Shown here piece after piece: positions 56,244-64,000 of a DNA stretch of 64,000 bases. The position numbers and the translations under genes are program-made. Within the stretch, counting starts at the first letter, position 1. Each line of letters opens with the position of its first letter. Source of the DNA: Syntrophaceae bacterium (GTDB lineage: Bacteria; Desulfobacterota; Syntrophia; Syntrophales; UBA2192); the NCBI GenBank assembly GCA_013177795.1, contig JABLXY010000003.1:351244-415243 (forward strand). The letters run 5' to 3'. The notes beneath the pieces are model-generated. The model saw only the letters and a program-made list of their open reading frames with translations. It was not told where the DNA came from and did no database searches.

Positions 56244-58493
56244 TTACCGCGGCAGCTTTCTGGCGAGGACCTTGCGCGGCTTCACGCCGTCGGAGGGGCC
56301 CACGACCCCCTCTCTTTCCATCCGCTCGATCATCCGGGCTGCACGGTTGTACCCCACCTTGAGGTAGCGCTGCACGAGCGAGACCGAGGCCTGGCCCAGT
56401 TCGGTCACGAGCTCCACGGCCTCGTCGTACTTGTCGTCCACGTCGCCCTCGGCCTTTTCCCCCTCCTGGGCCTCGGCCTTGAACTTTTGGATCGATTCGT
56501 CGTAGACGGGGGTCTGCTGCTTGCGGATGAAGCTCACGATGCGCGAGATCTCGCGGTCGGACACGAAGGCGCCGTGGATGCGCTGGAGCTTCGAGGTGCC
56601 CGGGGGCATGAAGAGCATGTCGCCCTGGCCGAGGAGATGCTCGGCGCCGAGCTGATCCAGGATCGTCCGCGAGTCCACCTTCGAGGAGACCTGGAAGGAG
56701 ATCCGCGTGGGGAAGTTCGCCTTGATGATCCCCGTGATGACGTCCACCGAGGGCCGCTGGGTCGCGAGGATGATGTGGATGCCCGAGGCGCGGGCCATCT
56801 GGGCAAGTCTCGTGAGCGACTCCTCCACGTTGCGCTGGGCCACCATCATGAGATCCGCCAGCTCGTCGATGACGATGACGAGGTAGGGCAGCTTCGCCGG
56901 CAGGGGCTTCGGTTCCGGCTCCGCCGCTTCGCCCATGGGCAGCTTCGCCTGGGCCTCCTCGAGGATTCGCTCGCGCCCCTGCTGTTTCTTCTCCACGAAG
57001 CGGTTGAACTTGTCGATGCTCTTCTCCCCCGTCTCGCCGATGATGCGGTAGCGGCTCTCCATCTCCTCGACGGCCCACCGCAGCACCGAGGCGGCTTCCT
57101 TGGGGTCCACCACGACGGGGTGCAGCAGGTGCGGCAGCCCCTCGTAGGCCGCCAGCTCCAGGCGCTTGGGGTCGATCATGATGAACTTCACCTCGTCGGG
57201 GGGCGCCTTGAAGAGCAGGCTGCAGATCAGCGCGTTGAGGAAGACGCTCTTGCCCGAGCCCGTCGTGCCCGCGATGAGCAGGTGCGGCATCCGGGTGAGA
57301 TCGGCGATGACGGGCGTCCCCGTGATGTCCTCGCCGAGCGCGATGGGCAGCCGGTGCTTGGCCTGGGCGAAGGCCTCGTTGTCGACGGCGTCCCGCAGGG
57401 TGACGGCCTCGCGCTCGGCGTTGGGGATCTCGATCCCGATGGCGGCCTTGCCGGGGATCGGCGCGACGATGCGCACGCTCTGGGCCTTGAGGGCCAGGGC
57501 CAGGTCGTCGGCGAGGTTGGCGATCTTGTTGATCTTGACGCCCGGCGCAGGCTCGAGCTCGTACATCGTGATGACGGGCCCCGGCTTGACCTCCGACACC
57601 TTGCCCTCGACGCCGAAGTCGGCCAGCTTCCTTTCCAGGAGCCTCGCGTTGTCGATCAGGATGTCGCGCCGCTGCTTCGTGTCGCGCCGCGGCACCTCGT
57701 CCAGGAGGGTCAGCGGAGGCAGGATGTAGGCCCCCTGGGGCCGGGCGAACTCGAAGGCCGTCTGCTCGATTTTCTTCTTCCGCGTCCGCTCCTGTGCCGG
57801 GGCCTTCTCCTCGCGGATCACGGGGGGCGGCCGTCTCTCTGCCTTCCTCGGGGCTGCACGTTCCTGCTCCTCGTCTTCCTTGAGGTAGTCCGTCACCTTC
57901 TCGCGGCCGATCGCCACGCAGGAGCGCACCGCGCGGCCCGTGCTGAGGACCACCCCGTAGGCCTTGCGCAGGGCGGTGACGACGGAGAGGTCCACCGTGA
58001 CGATCAGCGAGACGACGAGGCCCACGAACAGGAAGATGAAGGTCCCGCCGGGGTTGAACAGGGCGTTGAGGTATTCCGAGATCAGGGTCCCCGCGAAGCC
58101 GCCGGCCGCAAAGGGCGTGTCGACGAGCGGGATCAGCCTGTAGGCGTGGGCGAAGAGCCCCGAGGTCGTCACGACGAGCCCGGCAAACCCGCCGATCCAG
58201 CCGGGCCGGAAGAGGAAGCCCGCGTCGAGGAAGAGCTTCACCGAGGTGATGAGCAGGAACAGCGGCAGCCAGTAGGCGGAGAGCCCCAGGAACCGGATCA
58301 GGATGTCGGCGATGTAGGAGCCGATGACCCCGCCGATGTTGGCAATCTTCGCCCGGGACGTCTCGTAGTTCGACAGCGACGGGTCCGTCGGGGAGTAGGA
58401 GATGACCGACAGGAACAGGAAGACCGCCAGGGCGAAGAGGACAACCCCCGCGATCTCGCGCGTCCTTCCCTGTATCGGTTTGCGTTCGGCCAT
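56244..58493 (-). CDS. ftsK: DNA translocase FtsK
   Basis: ATG at 58493 follows GGGGAG and gives 749 residues. The first 190 residues hold four transmembrane segments for septum localisation. A short linker (about 195-265) leads to the alpha, beta and gamma domains: ATPase Walker [15 protein letters not shown], Walker [14 protein letters not shown] and the winged-helix gamma domain that reads KOPS sites ([28 protein letters not shown]). It pumps chromosome DNA through the division septum. It lies between uppP and rimO in one operon. Confidence 0.97.
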   Translation of the reverse strand: MAERKPIQGRTREIAGVVLFALAVFLFLSVISYSPTDPSLSNYETSRAKIANIGGVIGSYIADILIRFLGLSAYWLPLFLLITSVKLFLDAGFLFRPGWIGGFAGLVVTTSGLFAHAYRLIPLVDTPFAAGGFAGTLISEYLNALFNPGGTFIFLFVGLVVSLIVTVDLSVVTALRKAYGVVLSTGRAVRSCVAIGREKVTDYLKEDEEQERAAPRKAERRPPPVIREEKAPAQERTRKKKIEQTAFEFARPQGAYILPPLTLLDEVPRRDTKQRRDILIDNARLLERKLADFGVEGKVSEVKPGPVITMYELEPAPGVKINKIANLADDLALALKAQSVRIVAPIPGKAAIGIEIPNAEREAVTLRDAVDNEAFAQAKHRLPIALGEDITGTPVIADLTRMPHLLIAGTTGSGKSVFLNALICSLLFKAPPDEVKFIMIDPKRLELAAYEGLPHLLHPVVVDPKEAASVLRWAVEEMESRYRIIGETGEKSIDKFNRFVEKKQQGRERILEEAQAKLPMGEAAEPEPKPLPAKLPYLVIVIDELADLMMVAQRNVEESLTRLAQMARASGIHIILATQRPSVDVITGIIKANFPTRISFQVSSKVDSRTILDQLGAEHLLGQGDMLFMPPGTSKLQRIHGAFVSDREISRIVSFIRKQQTPVYDESIQKFKAEAQEGEKAEGDVDDKYDEAVELVTELGQASVSLVQRYLKVGYNRAARMIERMEREGVVGPSDGVKPRKVLARKLPR

Positions 58494-58507
58494 GGCTCCC
58501 CGCCGTT

Positions 58508-59347
58508 TCATCGCAGGTGCAGGGCGAGGACCGCCGCCCCCACGATCCAGCAGTAATACGCGAAGTAGCGCAGATTGCGCTTCCGCACCACGGAGAAGAG
58601 AAACTTCAGGGTCAGGTACGCCACCACCCCCGCCGCGACGGCCCCGGCGGCGTACACCGCGGCCTCTCCCGGCGGGACGGCGTCGATGTGCCTGGCCTCG
58701 AGGACCGCGGCACCCGCGATGGCCGGGATCGACAGCAGGAAGGAGAACCTTGCCGCCGTCTCGCCCTCGAGCCCCCGGAACAGGCCGAAGGTGATCGTCG
58801 AGCCCGACCGGGAGATGCCGGGCAGGACGGCGATCCCCTGGATCACGCCGATGACGATGCCGTCGAGCAGGTTCATCTCGGCCTCGGTCCGCACCGGGTT
58901 CTTCACGCGGTCGGAGAGAAACAGGAGGGCCCCCGTCACGAGGAGCATTGCCGCGGCGAACGCCGGCGACTCGAACAGCTCGTGGATGATGTCCTTGAAC
59001 GAAAGCCCGATGGCGGCCGTGATGGCCGTGGCCACGACGAGGTACAGCAGCAGGCGGCGCCGCGTGTCGACCCACCCGTCGTTGAGCGCCGTGTCGAGCC
59101 GGCCCAAGAGCGACCGTCGATACCCCTCCGGCAGCAGCGCCGTGAGGATTTCCCCGATCTCCTTCCGGAAGAACAGGGCGACGGCCACGGTGGTCCCGAC
59201 GTGCAGCATGACGTCGAAGAGGACCCCCGGCTGCCGGAACCCCTCGATGAGGCTCTGGGCGAAAACGAGATGGGCCGAGCTGCTCACGGGCAGCAGCTCC
59301 GTCAGCCCCTGCACGATGCCGAGGAGGATCCCTTCGAGCAGGCTCAA
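58508..59347 (-). CDS. uppP: Undecaprenyl-diphosphatase
   Basis: A TTG start at 59347 overlaps the plsC stop as TTGA and gives 279 residues. The BacA family motifs are present: [18 protein letters not shown] and [14 protein letters not shown], with eight membrane helices. It recycles undecaprenyl diphosphate to the phosphate carrier used by MurJ substrates. The tight spacing indicates translational coupling with plsC and ftsK. Confidence 0.96.
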   Translation of the reverse strand: MSLLEGILLGIVQGLTELLPVSSSAHLVFAQSLIEGFRQPGVLFDVMLHVGTTVAVALFFRKEIGEILTALLPEGYRRSLLGRLDTALNDGWVDTRRRLLLYLVVATAITAAIGLSFKDIIHELFESPAFAAAMLLVTGALLFLSDRVKNPVRTEAEMNLLDGIVIGVIQGIAVLPGISRSGSTITFGLFRGLEGETAARFSFLLSIPAIAGAAVLEARHIDAVPPGEAAVYAAGAVAAGVVAYLTLKFLFSVVRKRNLRYFAYYCWIVGAAVLALHLR

Positions 59348-60087
59348 GCGGCTTTCTCCTTTCCGACGGCCAAATCCGGCCTCCGGAGGTAGTAGTGCGA
59401 TGCGACGACGTCGTAGACCCTCAGGAGCAGCTCATCGAGGGTCTCTTCCGAGTATGCCGTCACGTCGATGGGCTTGTCGATGACCAGCGTGACGCGCCCC
59501 GGGTGGACCCGGAATGACTTCTTGGGCATGATCTCGCCGCTGCCGACGATCGTGATCGGCACGATGGGGACCCCCGCCTTGAGGGCCAGGTGGAACACGC
59601 CCTTCTTGAACGGGTGGATCTGTCCGTCCATGCTTCTCGTCCCCTCGGGGAACGTCATGACCGATTTCCCTTCCCGGATGCATCGTGCCGCGTCGTTGAT
59701 GCTGCGCATGGCCCGCACGAAATTCTTCCGGTCGATCGGTATGGAACCCGTCCTTGCCAGGGCCCTGCCGAACACGGGGATGGCGAACAGCTCCTTCTTG
59801 GCGATCCAGGCGAAATAGGTGTCGATGTTTGCGAGCACGATCAGGATGTCGAAGCCGCTCTGGTGGTTGGCCATGAAGACCTGGGGCCTTCCCCTCAGGA
59901 TGTTTTCCCGGCCCTCCACGGTCACCTGGACGCTCGAGATGCGCAGCAGGATCTTCGCCCAGAGCACGGACACGCGGTGCGTCGTGTATTCCCCGCGGGG
60001 GAACAGGCGATACGACACGACGACGAAAAAGGATACAAAGGCCGTGATCAATGTCCCCAAGAGGACCAGGATGGCCGACCGGAACAT
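59344..60087 (-). CDS. plsC: 1-acyl-sn-glycerol-3-phosphate acyltransferase
   Basis: The 247-residue protein begins with one or two membrane helices. It has the acyltransferase motifs NHQSGFD (HxxxxD), FPEGTRS and a second PIDRKN block. PlsC adds the second acyl chain to lysophosphatidic acid. It starts the plsC-uppP-ftsK-rimO operon. The upstream 437 bp hold a tandem-repeat hairpin and the ssb gene in the opposite direction. Confidence 0.95.
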   Translation of the reverse strand: MFRSAILVLLGTLITAFVSFFVVVSYRLFPRGEYTTHRVSVLWAKILLRISSVQVTVEGRENILRGRPQVFMANHQSGFDILIVLANIDTYFAWIAKKELFAIPVFGRALARTGSIPIDRKNFVRAMRSINDAARCIREGKSVMTFPEGTRSMDGQIHPFKKGVFHLALKAGVPIVPITIVGSGEIMPKKSFRVHPGRVTLVIDKPIDVTAYSEETLDELLLRVYDVVASHYYLRRPDLAVGKEKAA

Positions 60088-60524
60088 GGGGTTTCCCGAA
60101 AAATGTAATGATTTATTAAATTTAACCGTACATTTCTACTTGATCTGCCGGGCGAAGTCAACAGCGAATCTGCCCGCTCCGCAGACGGGAAAGGCCCTTT
60201 CGGGCCTCAGGGCGGCCCCGGGTTATTTGATATTGCGAAGCGGGCCGCTCTTCTATATGATGACCCCGCCCCTGACCTCGAATCGGCGCCGGGGGCTAAT
60301 ACAACTAACGCTGTTTGCTGCAACGGGTTCCGGCTGTACGGGAAGTTAAGAAGTTGGGAAGTTAAGAAGTTTGGAAAAGTTCGAGGGTTTTCCTGTCAGT
60401 CCCTTCTCAGCTTCCTAACTTCTCAACTTCCTAACTTCGCAGGGTCGAAGGGTGGATGCCAGGCATCGTCTGGAAACCGGTCTTGTCCGGTTGGACTTGA
60501 GCAAGCCGCGAAAGGGGGGAACGG
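60088..60524. other. Divergent intergenic region between plsC and ssb
   Basis: The part next to plsC is A/T-rich and probably carries its promoter. A GGCCC/GGGCC hairpin lies near 60192-60206 and the tandem-repeat hairpin at 60341-60438. No protein-coding frame is supported. Confidence 0.45.
60341..60438. repeat. Hairpin with 8-bp tandem-repeat arms (locus 4)
   Basis: The left arm (60341-60380) runs GAAGTTAA, GAAGTTGG, GAAGTTAA, GAAGTTTG. The right arm (60403-60438) runs TTCTCAGC, TTCCTAAC, TTCTCAAC, TTCCTAAC. It lies between divergent genes, so it is not simply a terminator. Confidence 0.7.
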
Positions 60525-60938
60525 ATGGTCAACAAGGTAATCCTGATCGGCAGGCTGGGGGCGGACCCCGAGGTGCGCTACACGCAGGACGGCACGATGA
60601 TCACCAACCTTCGGGTCGCCACCAACGAGTACCGGAAGGACAAGAGCGGCGAGCGGGTGGACCGGACGGAGTGGCACCGGGTCGTCGCCTTCGGCAAGCT
60701 CGCCGAGATCTGCGGCAGCTATCTCTCCAAGGGCCGCCTGGTCTACATCGAAGGGTCGCTGCGCACGCGGCAGTGGGAAGACAAGGACGGCAACAAGCGT
60801 TCGACGACGGAGATCCTTGCCAACAACATGCAGATGCTCGAGTCGAAGGGCGGCGGCCGCGAGGGTGCCGGTGCCGACGGCACCATGCCCGCCTACGGGG
60901 GAGGCGAGCAGGCCCCCGACGAGGATGTGCCGTTCTAA
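60525..60938 (+). CDS. ssb: Single-stranded DNA-binding protein
   Basis: ATG at 60525 follows AAAGGGGGG and gives 137 residues. The OB fold is typical ([53 protein letters not shown]). The acidic C-terminal tip DEDVPF recruits partner proteins. The linker is shorter and glycine-rich. A period-7 repeat arm and a terminator follow. Confidence 0.97.
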   Translation: MVNKVILIGRLGADPEVRYTQDGTMITNLRVATNEYRKDKSGERVDRTEWHRVVAFGKLAEICGSYLSKGRLVYIEGSLRTRQWEDKDGNKRSTTEILANNMQMLESKGGGREGAGADGTMPAYGGGEQAPDEDVPF

Positions 60939-60976
60939 AAGAGGCGAAAGGCGAAAGGCCGAAAGCGAAAGGCAAG

Positions 60977-61002
60977 AAAACCCGGTCGTGCAACCGGGTT
61001 TT
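60977..61002 (+). terminator. Intrinsic terminator after ssb
   Basis: AAAACCCGGT at 60977-60986 pairs with ACCGGGTTTT at 60993-61002 and more T residues follow. It is preceded by a short GGCGAAA-type period-7 repeat arm (60943-60975). Confidence 0.8.
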
Positions 61003-61090
61003 TCTTTGCCTCCGACGTTTCAGAGCCCCGTGAAAGCCGCGTGCCGCGGTTCGCGGTTTGCGGGAACGCCCGTTCCCTGCGGGATCGGGC

Positions 61091-61270
61091 CTATTTCTTC
61101 TCCTCGAGTTTCTTCGCCTCGGCCTCCTCCTCGCCTTCCTTGGTGGCCTTCTTGAAGTTCCGGATCCCCTTGCCGATGGCGCCCCCGATCTCGGGGAGCT
61201 TTCCCGCACCGAAGACGATCAGGATGATGACGAGGATCACGATCAGTTCCGGCATGCCCAATCCAAACAT
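61091..61270 (-). CDS. tatA: Twin-arginine translocase subunit TatA/TatB-like
   Basis: ATG at 61270 follows AAGGAGA and gives 59 residues: an N-terminal membrane helix [17 protein letters not shown], the hinge [21 protein letters not shown] and a charged amphipathic tail. This is the short TatA type that forms the pore of the Tat pathway. No tatC is in the window. It lies 61 bp downstream of the rodZ-like gene. Confidence 0.92.
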   Translation of the reverse strand: MFGLGMPELIVILVIILIVFGAGKLPEIGGAIGKGIRNFKKATKEGEEEAEAKKLEEKK

Positions 61271-61331
61271 GGTTTCCGTCTCCTTGCTGTCGAATCTGCC
61301 GGGCGCCTGATGCCCCGACTGCCGCCGCCTC

Positions 61332-62291
61332 TTATTGCGCGGCCGGTTTCGCCTCGGCCTCGGCGGCGGGTTTCGGCTCCTCCGGTTTTTTCCTCTCCAC
61401 GCGCTTGCCCTCGGGATAGACCAGGTGCACCACCTCCCCGCGCTTGCCGGGGCTGCCCAGGGACTGGCCCTGGAAGGTGATCTGGACACCGCCGGCGTTG
61501 CCGATGTCGACGGCGATCTTCTCCTTCGCCTCTGTGCTCACCTTCTCGCCGGCCTGCAGGAGCCTCTGCACGGCCGGCGCCTTGTCGGCCTTCACCTGGA
61601 CCCAGGCCGCCTCGGTGGCCTCGATCGTCAGGCTCAGGGCGCCCGCTGCCGGCGCGGCTGCGGGGGGGGACTCCTTCTTCTCCACCGGCGGGGGCATCTC
61701 CGGTTTTTTCGGCTCCGCGAAGGCGGCCTGCTGCCGAGCCTGGGGCGGGGCCGCTTCGGGCTGCTGCGCGGCCTGAGCCGGCGGTTCCGCGGGGGGCTTC
61801 ACCTCGGCGGGTTTCTCCGGCGGCTTGATCTCTTCCCGAGGCGCAGGCTTTGCCGTGACCGGCTTTTTCGGCCCGTCCTGCAACGCATAGATGCCCAGCG
61901 CGATGACCACGGCCAGGGCCGCGAGTGTCCATCCGACCCGGCTTCCCACCATTCCCGCCCAGGCCAGGGGAGCCTTTGCCGGCCCGGCGCCCACGGGTTC
62001 GCCGGCCTTCTGTGTCTCGGCCGGCGCGGCCGGCAGGGTCGACTCGATGTGCTTCTCGTAACGTGCCAGGATGGGCCCGGCATCCACCCCAAGGACGCCC
62101 GCGTAGGTCTTGATGAAGGTCTTCGAATAGACCGGTTCGGGCAGGTCCTCGAAGCGGCCGCTCTCGATGGACTCTAGGAAGGAGAGACGGATCCTGTAGC
62201 GCCGGGCGATGTCCTCCAGCCTCAGGCCCTTGGCTTCGCGGGTGCGTTTCAGCTCTTCGAAAAACCCGTTTGTCAGATCCGTTTTCTCCAC
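61332..62291 (-). CDS. rodZ: RodZ-like cytoskeletal/helix-turn-helix protein
   Basis: A GTG start at 62291 gives 319 residues. Residues 8-80 are an HTH_25 domain ([41 protein letters not shown]), followed by a single membrane helix (about 117-137). A long Pro/Ala/Glu-rich periplasmic linker leads to the C-terminal DUF4115 domain ([17 protein letters not shown]...). This is the RodZ layout, which ties MreB to the cell wall machinery. MreB is not in the window. Confidence 0.9.
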   Translation of the reverse strand: MEKTDLTNGFFEELKRTREAKGLRLEDIARRYRIRLSFLESIESGRFEDLPEPVYSKTFIKTYAGVLGVDAGPILARYEKHIESTLPAAPAETQKAGEPVGAGPAKAPLAWAGMVGSRVGWTLAALAVVIALGIYALQDGPKKPVTAKPAPREEIKPPEKPAEVKPPAEPPAQAAQQPEAAPPQARQQAAFAEPKKPEMPPPVEKKESPPAAAPAAGALSLTIEATEAAWVQVKADKAPAVQRLLQAGEKVSTEAKEKIAVDIGNAGGVQITFQGQSLGSPGKRGEVVHLVYPEGKRVERKKPEEPKPAAEAEAKPAAQ

Positions 62292-62488
62292 GGTTTTCTA
62301 GCCCTTCCGCCTTCCGGGTCCGCGAGTTTCGGCTAGGTTTATCACCAATGGGCGGGGCGCGCAACAGAAAATGTCCGCCGCGCGGGGCGTATGCGGCATG
62401 GTCCGGCCGCTGCGCAAGGGCGTTTTTTTCTTCACAGAAAAGCCCCGTTGCGCTATGGTGGGCCGCCCAGGAAAAAAGGAAGGTGGCC

Positions 62489-63304
62489 ATGGGATCGTAC
62501 AGGGATTTTGCCGCGGAGCTGGCGCTGGAGGCGGGGCGTTTCCTCAGGGGGAAATTCAACTCGGCGCACGACATCACCTATAAAGGGGAGATCGATCTCG
62601 TGACGGAGGCCGACCGGGGATGCGAGGCGCTTCTGATTGCCCGCATCGAGAAGGCCTTCCCGGGTCACGGGATCCTGGCCGAGGAGACAAGGGGCGCGGC
62701 GGAGCGGAGGGAATTCACCTGGATCATCGACCCGCTCGACGGGACGACGAACTACGCCCACCACTATCCCGTGTTCTGCGTTTCCATCGCCCTGCAGCAG
62801 GACGGCGAGGTGATCATCGGCGCGATCTGCAACCCCATGCTGGAGGAGCTGTTCGTCGCGGAGAAGGGCGGGGGGGCCTTTTTGAACGGGCAGCGCCTGG
62901 CCGTCTCGCAGACGGCCGAGCTGACGCGGAGCCTTCTGTCCACGGGCTTCCCGTACGACATCCGCGTGAACCCCGACAACAACCTCAACTACTTCAACGC
63001 CCTGGCTGTGCGTGTGCAGGCCATCCGCCGCGCGGGCGCCGCGGCCCTGGACCTGGCCTACGTCGCGGCGGGCCGGTTCGACGGGTTCTGGGAGCTGAAG
63101 CTGCACCCCTGGGACACGGCGGCAGGATGCCTGATGGTGACCGAGGCGGGCGGCAGGGTGACAGACCTGTTCGGCGGCCCCTTCGATCTTCAGTCGCCGC
63201 ACGTCCTGGCGACCAACGGGAGAATCCACGAGGCCATGGTGGAGATCCTCAAGAACACGGACCCGATGGACAAAAGGCTGGTGAGGAATGGAGTATTGGA
63301 ATAA
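62489..63304 (+). CDS. suhB: Inositol monophosphatase family protein
   Basis: ATG at 62489 follows AAAAGGAAGG and gives 271 residues. The metal-binding motifs are present: E65-E66 in LAEETRG, D81PLDGTTN88 and the WDTAAGCLMVTEAGGRVTD near 208. It removes phosphate from inositol-1-phosphate (or acts on fructose-1,6-bisphosphate or NAD phosphate in some lineages). Its convergent neighbour is an inositol-1-phosphate synthase, which strongly favours the inositol role. The last codons overlap a period-8 repeat hairpin. Confidence 0.93.
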   Translation: MGSYRDFAAELALEAGRFLRGKFNSAHDITYKGEIDLVTEADRGCEALLIARIEKAFPGHGILAEETRGAAERREFTWIIDPLDGTTNYAHHYPVFCVSIALQQDGEVIIGAICNPMLEELFVAEKGGGAFLNGQRLAVSQTAELTRSLLSTGFPYDIRVNPDNNLNYFNALAVRVQAIRRAGAAALDLAYVAAGRFDGFWELKLHPWDTAAGCLMVTEAGGRVTDLFGGPFDLQSPHVLATNGRIHEAMVEILKNTDPMDKRLVRNGVLE

Positions 63305-63363
63305 TGGAATGATGAGTTGAAATCAAATTCAGAACCCGATATTCCAGTATTCCATCATTTCAT
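63286..63363. repeat. Hairpin with 8-bp tandem-repeat arms (locus 5)
   Basis: The left arm runs GGAGTATT, GGAATAAT, GGAATGAT (63290-63314). The right arm runs GATATTCC, AGTATTCC, ATCATTTC (63338-63361). The arms overlap the 3' ends of both convergent genes and supply their stop codons. Confidence 0.7.
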
Positions 63364-64000
63364 TTTCCCGTTGATAAAGGCCTCCGTCATCTCGCAGGCC
63401 TCCTCGTCGGTGTACTGGCGGGGCGGGTGCTTCATGAAGTAGGCCGAGGGGCCGTAGAGGATGCCGCCGATCCCCCTGTCGAGGGCGATCTTGCAGCAGC
63501 GGATGGCGTCGATCACCACCCCGCCCGAGTTGGGGGAGTCCTCGACGGAGAGACGCATCTCGAGGTTCATGGGCACGTCCCCGAAGATCTTCCCCTCCAT
63601 GCGCAGGAAGCAGACCTTGTTGTCCTTCTGCCAGGCCACCCAGTCGCTGGGGCCGATGTGGATGTTCTCCGGGTCGAGCCGCCGGCCCGCCTGGGACTGC
63701 ACGGCCTCGGTCTTGGAGATGCGCTTGGACTTCAGGCGGCTGCGGTCGAGCATGTTCAGGAAGTCCGTGTTGCCGCCCGTGTTGAGCTGGTAGGTCCTCT
63801 CGAGCTTCACCCCTCGGAGGTTGAAGAGGTGCGTGAGCACCCGGTGGATGATCGTGGCCCCGAGCTGGCTCTTCACGTCGTCGCCGATGATGGGCAGGCC
63901 CTTCTTCTCGAAGCGCCGGGCCCACTCGGGGTCGCTGGCGATGAAGACGGGGATGTTGTTGATGAAGGCCACCCCCGCCTCGAGGGCGCACCCCGCGTAG
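63355..64000 (-). CDS. ino1: myo-Inositol-1-phosphate synthase, C-terminal part (runs off the window)
   Basis: The frame is open to the right edge, so the N-terminal NAD-binding part lies outside. The visible 215 residues carry the catalytic core: [17 protein letters not shown], the family signature [31 protein letters not shown] and [12 protein letters not shown]. The enzyme converts glucose-6-phosphate to inositol-1-phosphate with bound NAD. It resembles the short archaeal-type Ino1. With the neighbouring phosphatase it completes a route to free inositol, used for phospholipid headgroups or compatible solutes. Confidence 0.94.
   Translation of the reverse strand, partial: YAGCALEAGVAFINNIPVFIASDPEWARRFEKKGLPIIGDDVKSQLGATIIHRVLTHLFNLRGVKLERTYQLNTGGNTDFLNMLDRSRLKSKRISKTEAVQSQAGRRLDPENIHIGPSDWVAWQKDNKVCFLRMEGKIFGDVPMNLEMRLSVEDSPNSGGVVIDAIRCCKIALDRGIGGILYGPSAYFMKHPPRQYTDEEACEMTEAFINGKMK

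Overview
The window is GC-rich bacterial chromosome from a Gram-negative, probably anaerobic member of the Desulfobacterota (former Deltaproteobacteria), most like the Syntrophales. This placement is inference. It rests on the base composition, a selenocysteine rhodanese lipoprotein, outer-membrane proteins and lipoproteins, a YggT/DivIVA/YggU cluster, a TrpB2-type tryptophan synthase, and an Ino1/inositol monophosphatase pair. No rRNA, plasmid origin, prophage or CRISPR array was seen. Most of the window is ordinary chromosome with two intact-looking insertion sequences and several decayed genes.

Layout. 1-5.1 kb: a partial PilZ-like gene, the selenoprotein, a dihydrolipoamide-dehydrogenase/STAS fusion and a phytoene-desaturase-like oxidoreductase. 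5.1-8.5 kb: a DevC/DevA-type ABC exporter whose membrane-fusion and outer-membrane partners survive only as a fused deletion scar, with an IS630 element inserted exactly at the ATPase stop codon. 8.5-13 kb: peroxiredoxin, a repeat-bearing metallophosphoesterase and two secreted CARDB-like proteins. 13-18 kb: a complete livJHMGF branched-chain amino acid importer with promoter and terminator. 18-27 kb: PASTA, ACT, NYN and RMD1-type proteins, then envelope genes (Slam-like barrel, vWA-OmpA lipoprotein, glycine-zipper protein). 27.6-28.9 kb: a MntA/HepT pair with a nonsense-mutated toxin, and three tRNAs, two of them tRNA-Ser beside serS. 30.3-32 kb: an IS1182 element. 32-40.8 kb: murJ, yggU, a giant DivIVA-type protein, yggT, divergent proC, then rng and a Sua5/YrdC gene. 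41-46 kb: a Trp-codon leader peptide with attenuator and trpB2, then rarA and a hybrid histidine kinase. 46-54 kb: pspC, fmdB, a radical SAM protein, ybhB, an NTPase, cheR, a class A-like beta-lactamase, a secreted transglutaminase-like protein, an amidohydrolase and hemolysin III. 54-61 kb: an FKBP isomerase, a SEC-C protein, the plsC-uppP-ftsK-rimO operon and ssb. 61-64 kb: rodZ-tatA, suhB and the C-terminal part of ino1.

How the genes work together. Cell-envelope growth and division is the dominant theme: MurJ flips lipid II, UppP recycles its carrier, and FtsK, RodZ, the DivIVA-like protein and PlsC serve division, shape and membrane synthesis. Translation quality is served by SerS with its tRNAs, RimO, Sua5/YrdC and RNase G. 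Ino1 and SuhB together would turn glucose-6-phosphate into myo-inositol.

The two strongest discoveries are both read directly from sequence. The first is a UGA-interrupted rhodanese lipoprotein whose UGA is followed at SelB distance by a bulged-U hairpin with a GGUCA loop. The second is a five-segment ribosome-mediated attenuator in front of the TrpB2 gene, whose 26-codon leader has three consecutive Trp codons. A third pattern is a family of intergenic hairpins whose arms are built from 7- or 8-bp tandem repeats; the sequence differs at each locus but the architecture is the same.
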